The notes under the pieces are model-generated. The model ran no database searches. It was given only the letters and a program-made list of their open reading frames with translations, and was not told where the DNA came from. Shown in pieces: positions 10,738-19,360 of a stretch of DNA of 64,000 bases (position 1 is the stretch's first letter; each line of letters begins with the position of its first letter). The stretch comes from Gracilariopsis chorda (lineage: Eukaryota > Rhodophyta > Florideophyceae > Gracilariales > Gracilariaceae): NCBI GenBank assembly GCA_003194525.1, contig NBIV01000036.1, positions 310,001-374,000 on the forward strand. The letters run 5' to 3'. The translations under genes and the position numbers were made by a program.

Positions 10738-10960
10738 ATCATGTGGAAACCCCTCATCTTGAGCAGTGTCTGCGGCTAGCTCAAAGAGTTCGACAAAAGA
10801 TTCCTTCTTGATCACAGACGAGTATCCGACAAACGAGACATTACAACCATATTTCAAAAACAATGGGCATCACCGAAGCATAATCAGTGTATCTCGGAAG
10901 CTCTGCAAAGCGCCAACCGTACGTCTGGCAGAGCGGAAGCCTGTCAAGCCTTTCAAGACT
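10738..10960 (-). mobile_element. LINE reverse-transcriptase remnant
   Basis: The minus strand shows the order typical of non-LTR reverse transcriptase. TGFRSARRTVGALQSFRDT resembles the QxGFRxGRSTxDAL block. After a stop codon it continues with VSFVGYSSVIKKESF, which resembles the FVDxxKAFDSV block, then ELAADTAQDEGFP (family: LLxxLxxxGxP). The catalytic Asp position is Gly here (FVGY). It is a decayed relic, of unknown relation to the RNase H-bearing fragments. Confidence 0.45.
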
Positions 10961-12117
10961 TCTCGCAAGCGATATTGCTGCCCGGGTTCTTTGAACTCCA
11001 TTCGCAAGCAGAAGAAGAAGAATGCTGAGAAACTGTGGTGCCTGATTTGGTAAGATTTCGCATGATCATGGATCAGCGCATCCCATTTCACAGTTGAAAA
11101 CGCTTTACCAGACAGATAATCGAATAATCCTTTGGTCGAGATTCTTCGCTCACTTTTGATTTCCTTCAGCAGGAAGGTCGCGACACCACGGTGTGTGGAT
11201 TCCTGAAGTGTACTCTAGACGGGTCCGCAATTTTTCCTGTTTGACTCGTCATGACAATAGCAGTCCACCAAAACAGAACTTGGCATCCCTACTACAAAGG
11301 AGCTACAAGAGCTTTGAATTAACCACCTTCCTAGCTTCTCAACAGCGATATCGAATCACGATACGTTATAGATCATCGAGTAATGTGCGTTCACAACGCA
11401 CGCTTGCGTGGCCAGCATAAGGTATGGTGGTCAAGAAGCCGAAATTATTTGAGAAACCCTGTACACTACCTGAAAACGAAGCCCAGGAGAGAGGAATCAT
11501 AGCGATAGATGCGAACGAGTCCATCAGAGTGTAAGAAATGCAAAAGGCACGCGAAAAATGGAGTTATCCCTGGGGATACTGTTATTGCTTCATTAACATC
11601 TCTTATGATTATACACACCGCTTGTCATCTCGGGAACCCTGAATGAGGAGGCTCTGATATTCCTACAAGTTGATGAAGTCCATGAATTGATCAGGACGTC
11701 GACAGATCGGAAGGTGAGTGTCTGCATTCAATCACGCCAGTGATTGTGATGTACTAACTATTGGCTTTGACTCGGGCAATTCAGTAATTGTCAGCTCACC
11801 TGCTTTGTCCAGCTTTTGTAAACTGGGAAACAGGAGATCACATGAATCATACATGTGAAGCAACGTTGAGAAGAAGCTTGCCTTCCGAACTGTCGATAGG
11901 TATGCAGCGCAACTTACTTCCGGACGAATGCTTTTTCTCGACACAAATGCAAACCTGAATCGTGCTTGTGGTACTTCTTTGGACAAAGAGCGTCCTTGAC
12001 AAGTATTTATACCCGACAACCACACTGACTGAGAAACGAATTCGGTGCAACTCTGGACTTGCAACTGTTCTTGAGGCGTCTCACCGCAAATTACATTTCG
12101 AGAACCTGTCCTTTGGT

Positions 12118-12126
12118 ATATAAAAC
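12118..12126 (+). promoter_or_regulatory. TATA-box-like element upstream of the 12222 gene
   Basis: TATATAAAA lies about 96 bp before the ATG at 12222, a plausible core-promoter position given a 5' leader of about 65-70 nt. Seen by eye only. Confidence 0.45.
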
Positions 12127-12221
12127 GTGCTTACTGAACGCTTCAAAGCGGAACTTTGAAGATCACAAGACATCTTGAGGGTATAGACTACGGATTCTTG
12201 GTCATTTGAAGCTGCCACGAA

Positions 12222-12923
12222 ATGGAAGCAGTGAATTCAGCTAAGAAACCGGCACACGGGCAGGGAGAAACTCGTAAGAAGAATCTGTCTTCGAAAACTC
12301 TAGTTCGTCCAATAAGCGCTTTCAAAAGCAAACTTCGAGCCTTCGTCCGTAAGCTTTCTGGCAAGAGTAAGAAAGAGAAGGTTTATTGCAATTCGCCAAA
12401 CGTTGAACCTGCGTCCTCCGGAACACTTGTCACGGTTCCTGACGAAGACTTAGAAGACGTGGATGGCATTTGTGCACCAGACAGGGATGTGTTTGCATCT
12501 AAGGGCGCAGTGAATACGACTTCTTTGTCTCCTTTGTTGGGAGAGGAAAGATTTACTACGACATCATTGCAAGAAGCGAAAGCTTCGACTCAAGTCATCG
12601 AATGTGAAGGTGACGATCTTACTACCGTTGCGAGCACAACTGATTTCGGAGAACGAGCTGACGACGTTCCACACAGGGTGAAGAGCAAACTTCCAAGTGA
12701 AGAAACGCTACCGTTCATTGAGCCCGGATCAGTACGTTATACAATCAAGAAGCTAAACTTTGTGAGCTGCTTTGAGTTTAGGCAAGCTTCTTTGTTTCTT
12801 CAAGACAAAAACGTGCTCCAGCAACCTACCACGGGCGAGAATGCCGAAAGTCATATCGATTCATGCAGTAGCCAGAGCCTTGGATCTCGTTCTACAAAAG
12901 CTGCATCTGACACACCGTTTTGA
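12222..12923 (+). CDS. Unknown protein, basic N-terminus, possibly cut by a LINE
   Basis: 233 aa from an ATG with a TATA-like box upstream. I do not recognise a family. The first 55 residues are strongly basic (KKNLSSK, FKSKLRAFVRK, SGKSKKEK) and could form an amphipathic helix or a nuclear signal. The middle is acidic and Ser/Thr-rich (PDEDLEDVDG). LINE-related sequence begins soon after and may reach back to about 12830, so the true C-terminus could have been replaced. No signal peptide or membrane segment. It could be a lineage-specific gene or a truncated one. Confidence 0.45.
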   Translation: MEAVNSAKKPAHGQGETRKKNLSSKTLVRPISAFKSKLRAFVRKLSGKSKKEKVYCNSPNVEPASSGTLVTVPDEDLEDVDGICAPDRDVFASKGAVNTTSLSPLLGEERFTTTSLQEAKASTQVIECEGDDLTTVASTTDFGERADDVPHRVKSKLPSEETLPFIEPGSVRYTIKKLNFVSCFEFRQASLFLQDKNVLQQPTTGENAESHIDSCSSQSLGSRSTKAASDTPF

Positions 12924-13097
12924 ACCCAGTCCTCACTTGGATGTGGAACCAGCGATCTATCACATACGTCTGAAGCCCTGGAGATTTATACATCTGGACG
13001 TGTTGCCCTTTTGTTGTTGCCCGACGAGCCTGGAACACTCCATCTCTCACGCGTTACATTTTTGTCGGCACGGTGTTCCAAAGACGACACCCCCGAG

Positions 13098-14190
13098 GCC
13101 CAAGAAGCCGCTACCACCCAATTATTCCACGAGCTTCCGAAAGGGAGGTTCGACGCATGGTGCGACGGTTCGGTCGGTATGCCCGAGACTCCAGGCCAAA
13201 ATGCCAAACGTGCAGCAGTTGAATGGGATGAGGGATGGTACTGTGGAACAGTCTGCTACTCAGAAGATGACGGTTCAACACACAAGTGTGTCGCAGAATA
13301 TCACGAGACCCTTGGTGCATCGTTCTGGATTGACTATGACGATGGATTCCAAATTGCATATAGTTACGATGCCCAGATCGGCAAAGGAATCGATATGGAC
13401 AAGCAAGCTCTTCGCATTAAGTTGTTGGTGCCACACTTTGTTGCCTTCGAAGCATATGAGATATAGGAAACGGGTAGGCTCACTCCGCACCGCGAGGTCA
13501 AGCCTGTTGGCATTAACTTTTGTTCTTATACAGCTCAAATCATTGCCATGACTGCAGCGGTACAAACGCTACCCCTAACCACAGGGGAAGTGATTCGAAT
13601 CTTTACGGACTCTCATGCGGTGGTTGCAGCGTTACAGGGTAACATGAGACGCCAAGCAAGGCACTTGCAATGTCTTGCAAGCGCGCTCTATGATCTGAGC
13701 AATAAAAGGATATGTCTACTGGATACCAAGTCGCTGCAGAAAAGTCCGGAGCGAACGCGTTGACGCACGGCGTGGACTTAATTAGCCGTTGCAAGACCCA
13801 GTACGAGTTCCAATCGATATGTTTAACGTTACAGCGGCACGGTCTTTGTCTGTTAGAGGAAAACGAATCCTTCAGTGCCGTCCCGCGTTTTTTAGAAACG
13901 AGAAGAATGCGCGAAAGGCTGACGTAACCTTCGCACAATTCTACACTAAACACGTCTCTACCTTACTTCCAATGGTGATATTTTTTGAAAAGCAAACGCT
14001 CAGGTGCGACGGTGGAACGAATGTGAAGAAAGACTGCGAACCTGTCGTTCTTCGATGACCGCTGACAAATTCAGCCCGTAGAGAGTTCTTAGCCGATCTC
14101 CCAAAGAAATGCAAGAAAAGTATACAACAGTAAATTCGACATGAACCATGGAAGTTCTTGGCCTTCCTGAAGAGAGAACGCTTTTACTGA
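13098..14190 (+). mobile_element. LINE fragment 3: RNase H and tail, interrupted by a Tudor-like segment
   Basis: The element starts with the first RNase H strand (KGRFDAWCDGSV, the xWTDGSV block). After about 300 bp of unrelated sequence the domain resumes as FCSYTAQIIAMTAAVQTLP and VIRIFTDSHAVVAALQ. A tail follows that matches fragments 1 and 2: ADVTFAQFYTKHVSTLLP (fragment 1: AEVAVSQIYVGHTPKLHP), and it ends HEPWKFLAFLKRERFY before a stop at 14188-14190. Reading needs at least three frame changes, so the copy is dead and older than fragment 1. Confidence 0.75.
13182..13466 (+). other. Tudor/Agenet-like coding segment lodged inside LINE fragment 3
   Basis: The frame 13011-13466 carries the LINE motif AWCDGSV and then changes character to AAVEWDEGWYCGTV...FWIDYDDGFQ. 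This is the pattern of Tudor/Agenet folds: an aromatic-rich WDEGWYxGTV strand pair and a YDDG turn. In the host such domains read methylated lysine or arginine, or act as chromatin adaptors. After 13466 the LINE RNase H resumes. It may be a captured host exon, an insertion, or a divergent stretch of the element. The Tudor reading is by motif only. Confidence 0.4.
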
Positions 14191-15567
14191 AAGCTCTACT
14201 TCAGCTTAGTAATAGAAAGCTTTTGACCACAATAAAGAAAAAGAGGGTCCGTTTACACTTCGTCAACGACAAGCATCGACACTTAAGAGCGGTTAAGCAT
14301 TGGATTTTTGTGGGGAAGTATCAAACTCCTTAAATAGACAAAGATCCTTAGAACGATTGTTTTGTAGATTCTCGTTGTAAACCAGCCTAAACAGCATGAA
14401 TGCCTGCTATGTGTGAACGAACTCCGAACCCCGCCGCAACAACATCACCATGTGGTTTGTTTTGTTGTCTCCGCCAGACTTTTGCACCTGCCTTTCTGAC
14501 GTGCAGAAATCATACAGGCAGTACACGGCTGCCAACATCTTCGAGTGCGCCGGTGCTTTCATCATTGATGTACGACATCTTGCATCCATCACTATATTCT
14601 ATGTAAAGGCATGGTAGGCGTCCATTTGGCCCGGGATGTCATTTAAACTCGTCCAGGTGAAATGGGTTAAAGTTGAAGCTGTCGTGGCTCATCTCCAGAG
14701 CTGCGGTCCCAAGTCGCTTTTTGCTGTGTTAGTACTGCGCTGAGGGATGACGCGGGACAGCCAGTGGCCCCGCTTTGGGCACATCGCATTAATCCACGCC
14801 CTCGCGGTATGCCGACCTTCCTGCTGATGCGAATCAGGGGAAAGCAATATGGATTCGCAACTGGGCCTGCCTCGAGAAGTCGGTCTCCGCGGCAGAGAGT
14901 AGCTTCTTAGAGAGTTGGTACGTCGAAATCGGAACTAGGTTTCGTCCCTCCAAAAACAACAACAACAGAAACGAGTCCCCTTGCCTTCGCAGACTCTACA
15001 ACACAATTCCCGCTTTGTTGACACGCTCAAGTCGCGCTTTGTTGTTGCAGATTGCGAGCGCTATGCCCCTGATTACGACACCTATGTTGATGGCTGGACG
15101 AATATAGACCACAGCTGCTTAGCTTAGCACTTTGCTGCGGACGATACAGCACTATTGGTTGTGCGGGCGTGGATCGTAGTGATTAGCAAACGCTCCATAA
15201 CGAAAGGGCTATATTATTTAGACCAGAGACGACATGGATTACAAGCCACAGCATTGACGTGCCAGAACAGCATGGATAAGCAGTCAGTGGATAAGTAGTC
15301 ATGTCTCTATTGCTCTGAGGAGATCATCGCATTGCTCATGCTCTCGAGATCGGGACCCTTCTGGGCTCGGGAGTTGCTTGAACGCCGGAAGCAGAACTAG
15401 AGGTCCACGATGGCGTTCCCCATCAAGATAAAATGAGTACGAGATTATCTCGTTCGTGACGCAGGGCTGTCAGACAAGACTGTGGATTCGTGATAAAGAT
15501 CACAAGAGCATCGACTTCCTGCTTGGAAACCATACACAATCACGGAAGCTTGAAAGTGGCTTGGCAT
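14191..15567. other. Gene-free stretch with a dispersed repeat
   Basis: No gene is supported. It contains one copy of a dispersed repeat (14777-14879). At 15040-15130 the frame VADCERYAPDYDTYVDGWTN vaguely recalls the hAT motif DGWT, but it is too short to call. Confidence 0.45.
14777..14879 (+). repeat. Dispersed repeat, copy A
   Basis: About 100 bp aligns with 55633-55730 in the same orientation. Shared pieces include GGGCAC, then CCGACCTTCCT / TCGACCTTCCT, then GAATCAG, and GCAACTGGGCCT / GCAGCTGGGTTT. The two copies are clearly diverged. The family is unknown and there is no coding potential in common. Confidence 0.55.
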
Positions 15568-16587
15568 TTACGCATGCATTAGCTGCACCACGAGCGAGCG
15601 ATCGAACGTGAAGCTGCGCAGAGGATCTGTTGCGCGCAACTTCTCTATGCGTTTCTCGGCTGTAAAAGCCAAACGCTGGCGCCTTGCAATGCGAGCCATG
15701 TGCTCATACTGCTGTTGCGCTTTTCTTGGACCGTGCTCATCATCTCGAAACACTGTTACATGGAACTGCGATCGTTTCAACACGATTTTCCAGGCGTTAG
15801 GGTCCGCGGTACGTATATATCTGGAGAGAGTGCTGGTGATGGAAAGCAAGTGTTCGACGTCGAGTCGCGCGTATTGTAATGCTTCCTGCGAAAGGGGTCG
15901 ACGCAACCAGAAATCATCGTCGCCTTGCATACTAGTCTTGATGGCGTTCTTCATGCCGAGTTCGTCTTCGGTGGCGGAGGTGAACTTCTTGAGTAGCGTC
16001 TTTAGCGACACGGGAAGCCCTTCCGGCATACCTCTTGCTTTGCGCAGTACTGCAAAGACGACTTGCGTATCAATGACAGCGGCCAGCTTCACGCCGAACT
16101 GATGATATAGGGCATCTGAGTCATGCCGACAATCATGTATGACCTTGTACACCTTCGGGTTTTGCAGCAAATGCTTTAAACCGCCCTGCTCGAACATAGC
16201 ACGCGCATGATCAGGTTCGTCGCGCACAAGGTCGATCAGGTATAAATGATTCGGAGAGGCGAGTTGCAACAGACATAGACGGCCGGTGCGAGACAAGGCA
16301 ACCCCCTCACAGTCGACGGCAATTCGATTAAACTCTGAAAGCGAAGAAACCGCGCGAGCGCACTCCTCGAGGGTAGTAACGTAGGTGAGCGGGGGGGGAT
16401 GGCGACGGGTTTGGTCTGGATAACGCGGTTTTTGTCGGGACTGGCGTCGGCCGGAGGGACGCAGTGTGCGCGGGGTGGAAGCAAAAACATCAGAGTTGCG
16501 CTTGGGCTTCTTCGCGGAAGTGCCCGCACGGCGGTGGGGCAGCGCGGTATACGACGACTTTGGAATCTCGTAGCGTGAGGTAGACAT
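15568..16587 (-). CDS. 3'-5' exonuclease domain protein (RNase D / EXD-like)
   Basis: 339 aa from the ATG at 16585-16587; upstream in frame there is only a TTG. The DEDDy exonuclease motifs are all present. Exo I is IAVDCEG (Asp92, Glu94), Exo II is VIHDCRHDSDAL (Asp152 or nearby), and Exo III is QYARLDVEHLL (Tyr239, Asp243). This is the fold of RNase D, WRN exonuclease and EXD1/Egalitarian, which trim RNA or DNA 3' ends using two metal ions. The first 65 residues are basic and Ser/Arg-rich, either disordered or a targeting sequence. The linker LPVSLKTLLKKF is typical of the family. There is no HRDC domain, so it is closer to EXD1-type than to RRP6 or RNase D. Substrate unknown. Confidence 0.85.
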   Translation of the reverse strand: MSTSRYEIPKSSYTALPHRRAGTSAKKPKRNSDVFASTPRTLRPSGRRQSRQKPRYPDQTRRHPPPLTYVTTLEECARAVSSLSEFNRIAVDCEGVALSRTGRLCLLQLASPNHLYLIDLVRDEPDHARAMFEQGGLKHLLQNPKVYKVIHDCRHDSDALYHQFGVKLAAVIDTQVVFAVLRKARGMPEGLPVSLKTLLKKFTSATEDELGMKNAIKTSMQGDDDFWLRRPLSQEALQYARLDVEHLLSITSTLSRYIRTADPNAWKIVLKRSQFHVTVFRDDEHGPRKAQQQYEHMARIARRQRLAFTAEKRIEKLRATDPLRSFTFDRSLVVQLMHA

Positions 16588-17821
16588 GGTGGACAATCGG
16601 TAGGCCCCAGCAAACCTTCCACGAACTTCAGCGGCTCTGACAGACAGAAGGACCGCAAATTGGTGAGGATTAGCAATCCCAGCATGCTTGAAATGCAACG
16701 CCCAGTGGGACTGCAGGAGTTGTAATATATTATGTAGTCAGTACGGAAATCCAAAATCTATCTATTTTGGGGTCTACCTTTGGCAGAACAGTGTTCTGTT
16801 TTTGTCAGGAGCGCCCGGTTTTTGGTATTATATATCCTTGCAAACTGAACTTCCAAAATCATCCGAAACAACCCAAGTGAGGAGAAGCTGTTCTATGAGA
16901 CTTGGAAAACATTGTGAAGGCTCCCACACCCTGACGTAGAAAGCGCATCATGCACACTTTCTACAGTAGCATGATGAGCTCCCCCTTTTCATTCTGTGAC
17001 ACAACAAGGTCGTGACGGCGCAGACCCCTTCACGGAGCCACGGCTGTCAGAATGACTGCTTTCATGGTTGGGCGTCAGTGACGCTGAAATGCAGCTCAGT
17101 TGATTCGATTGCTTCTATGACACCTATGTCAAAAAGAAAACTCTTCTTGCACCGCACCGGAAACAAACGAGACATGAACGTCATAGAATGACTTAATTTG
17201 TAGTGTGCTCCTACAAAATGCAGCACGTCGCGAAGAACTGTTTTCCCGGCATGCGAGAACTGAAAGCTGGACATAAATGTGTCCTCAGACCCTTCAAATC
17301 CCAGTGCGATCTTTACAAAAGATGTCGTCACACACATACATCTGTAGATACCGCCAGCATCGGAAATGAAGCCAATATTTCCAGAAGTAAACTGCTAATA
17401 CACTCGTAGGTACGAAATAAAACAGGTATAAGGTGGTGCATGTACCACGTCACTGTGTGCTCGATCAAAAGACATGCATGATGCATTTTTAGCATGTTCT
17501 GAAACCCGAGTACGAGGGTTTGAATTCAAGAGCAATGAATGAGGAATGTCTTTCCACAGAAAACTTGAGCAGATAGCAACACAAAAAGACGTCTCAACTC
17601 ACTGGATATCAACGAAAAAAGAGAACGGTTTAATGCTACAAGAAAGTCAAAGACTTGAAGATTCACATCAGCGTCAATGAATGATTTAGACAGCCAACAA
17701 AACGAAACAAAAAAGAAAAGAGGACAAACGCAGCGAGCAAGAAAACAAAGGCATAGACGAAACGAAATATGATGCAAATGAACAGCTGATAGATTGCAAC
17801 AAAGACGAACAACGGGAAAGG
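16588..17821. other. Intergenic stretch
   Basis: This is the 5' flank of the exonuclease and the 3' flank of the BED protein. No gene, RNA or mobile element is recognised. Confidence 0.5.
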
Positions 17822-19039
17822 TCACTTGCGCTCATAGGAGATGCTCCAGTCGCGTTTACCGGTGAGCTGGGCAGCGTTTTCAAGCTCCTCATCCGAGTCA
17901 TCGGATTCGACATCGGCAGGACGAGGCGGGACCTGTGAACTAACGAGACTTGCGAGCGCACTCTGCAAACGGGCACACTTTGCACGAGCATCATCACGCT
18001 GTTTCTTGGACTTGGCGCGCGCCTGTTCCTTCACGTCACGTAGGGCGAGTCGAAATTCGGTGGGAGTTGGAACGGCAGCTTCCTTCTTGCGACCGTCGCT
18101 GAAGAGGGCTTCAATTACGGCGGAAGCTAAGGCGGCGTGGGCGTGCGCTAGGCCGTTGGACATGGGGTCGTCGACGATGCGGGCATTGCCAGCGGTGGGG
18201 TAGAGCAGGTCGGAGGCAGCGGCGGTGGAGAGGGAGACGTGTGGAGGTCGGGTGCGATCAGCAAGTAGCGCGGTGCGCATGGGAACCACGGAGTCGACGG
18301 CAGGTTGGTTGGATATGGCGTGCTGGGCGGAGTTCATGTTGGGTACGACGTTTGCGGAAATGTGACGTGGGGAGGACATGGTGGGAAGGGTGGCATCATG
18401 GGTCTGATGATCGGAGGGAGGGGCGTGTTTGAAGTCGAAGGAATGATGTGCAGGTTGATGAGGTTGGGCTGCGGAGTGGGCTGCTGCTGCTGCTGCGGCG
18501 GCGGCGGCGGCGGCAACGGGGGTGTGAGGAGATGGGGTGGGTGGGGAATGGTCGAGCTGTTGGGAGACGTGATGTTGATGGTGGGGAAGGGAGTGCTGCT
18601 GCTGTTGGTGCTGCTGTTGATGCTGCTGTTGCTGCTGGGATTGGTGATGGGGGAGGTGATGAGTCTGCTGGGAGGGGTGGAGAGCGACTGCGGCGGCGGC
18701 GACAGCGGCGGCGGAGGAGGAGGAGTCAGGCGGTGGCGGAGGTGGCGGACGACGACTGTACTTGTTATTGGTAAGACGGCGAAGACGGTCCTTAACGTGA
18801 TCCGGAGCGTTCTTGCAGATGAGGGTATGGCGCGTTGCGGGCGGAGCGCGAAAGACTCGAGTCTGCGAACGATGGTCACAGAACATGCACTTGGGTCCGA
18901 CGCCAGGCGTGTCAACGTCCTCCCAGAACTGACGCACAAGCGATTCGGGGCGCCCGCGCTTGCCGGTGGAGCCTGCGGCGGCGCCGCTGCCATCGGCGGC
19001 GCGACGAGTTCGCGTGGTGGTCGCCGCGCTGAGCGACAT
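17822..19039 (-). CDS. BED-type zinc-finger protein with poly-Pro, poly-Gln/His and poly-Ala tracts
   Basis: 405 aa from an ATG. The N-terminus holds one BED-like finger: GKRGRP, then C51-x2-C54 (CMFC) and H71-x3-C75 (RHTLIC). This has the same spacing style as the hAT-like transposase at 5448 (CLTC...HLLRC). Next come poly-Pro (98-104), Gln/His-rich (about 124-160) and poly-Ala (about 175-187) tracts. A charged helix near residues 320-365 (DVKEQARAKSKKQRDDARAK) could form a coiled coil, and an acidic tail with SDDSDEE ends the protein. No transposase core is present. It is most likely a nuclear DNA-binding regulator derived from a hAT transposase. Divergently arranged with the E2-like gene. 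Confidence 0.7.
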   Translation of the reverse strand: MSLSAATTTRTRRAADGSGAAAGSTGKRGRPESLVRQFWEDVDTPGVGPKCMFCDHRSQTRVFRAPPATRHTLICKNAPDHVKDRLRRLTNNKYSRRPPPPPPPDSSSSAAAVAAAAVALHPSQQTHHLPHHQSQQQQQHQQQHQQQQHSLPHHQHHVSQQLDHSPPTPSPHTPVAAAAAAAAAAAAHSAAQPHQPAHHSFDFKHAPPSDHQTHDATLPTMSSPRHISANVVPNMNSAQHAISNQPAVDSVVPMRTALLADRTRPPHVSLSTAAASDLLYPTAGNARIVDDPMSNGLAHAHAALASAVIEALFSDGRKKEAAVPTPTEFRLALRDVKEQARAKSKKQRDDARAKCARLQSALASLVSSQVPPRPADVESDDSDEELENAAQLTGKRDWSISYERK

Positions 19040-19360
19040 TGCACGTAGCGAGCGCGCGCGCTCGTGCCTTTTCAGCGCTATTAAGGAGTGCGCGACGCGG
19101 CGGGTGGCGCGCCACTTTGCGCCGTGCCCGCGTCAAGCGCGTTGGCGCCAGACGCGCCCTTCAAAAAAGGCACTCCGTTCCGCACGTTTCGCGCCCTCCC
19201 CCCGCTCCTCTTTTGCCCTTTTTTGGCCCACCCCCTCCCAAAAAAGCACACTAAGCCGCCAGCCCCCCAAAAAAGTCACTCCAGTCTATTTCGCATGCGA
19301 CGACCCCCCCCCCTCCCGATCACGTCCATCCCCGTCCGCGCCACCAGAAAGCTACAGACC
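19040..19360. promoter_or_regulatory. Bidirectional promoter region, GCGC-rich then C-rich
   Basis: This 321-bp gap separates the ATGs of the BED protein (minus) and the E2-like gene (plus). The half next to the BED gene is packed with GCGC/CGCG steps and includes TTGGCGCCA, which resembles an E2F site. The half next to E2 is C-rich and G-poor on the coding strand, with runs CCCCCC and AAAAAA. No clear TATA box. Confidence 0.5.

Larger units (their letters stand above)
8573..12117. other. Long gene-poor stretch
   Basis: No intact gene is supported. Short frames exist but show no family features. The clear items are the 46-bp palindrome (9444-9489) and a LINE reverse-transcriptase remnant (10738-10960). 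The segment 9540-9880 is unusually GC-rich for its surroundings and has overlapping frames on both strands, but nothing in it is recognisable. Confidence 0.5.

Noticed and set aside
12986-13565. Several long frames on both strands around 13000-13560 as independent host genes
   Set aside because: Most are shadows of the LINE and Tudor-like segment; only the plus-strand pieces carry recognisable motifs.
15040-15130. hAT-like motif (YVDGWTN) suggesting another transposase remnant
   Set aside because: Only one short motif without supporting blocks; it could be chance.
18305-19048. Long open frames on both strands across the BED gene (about 240 codons each)
   Set aside because: They are Gly-, Val- or Pro-rich shadows of the GC- and repeat-rich BED coding sequence and show no family features.
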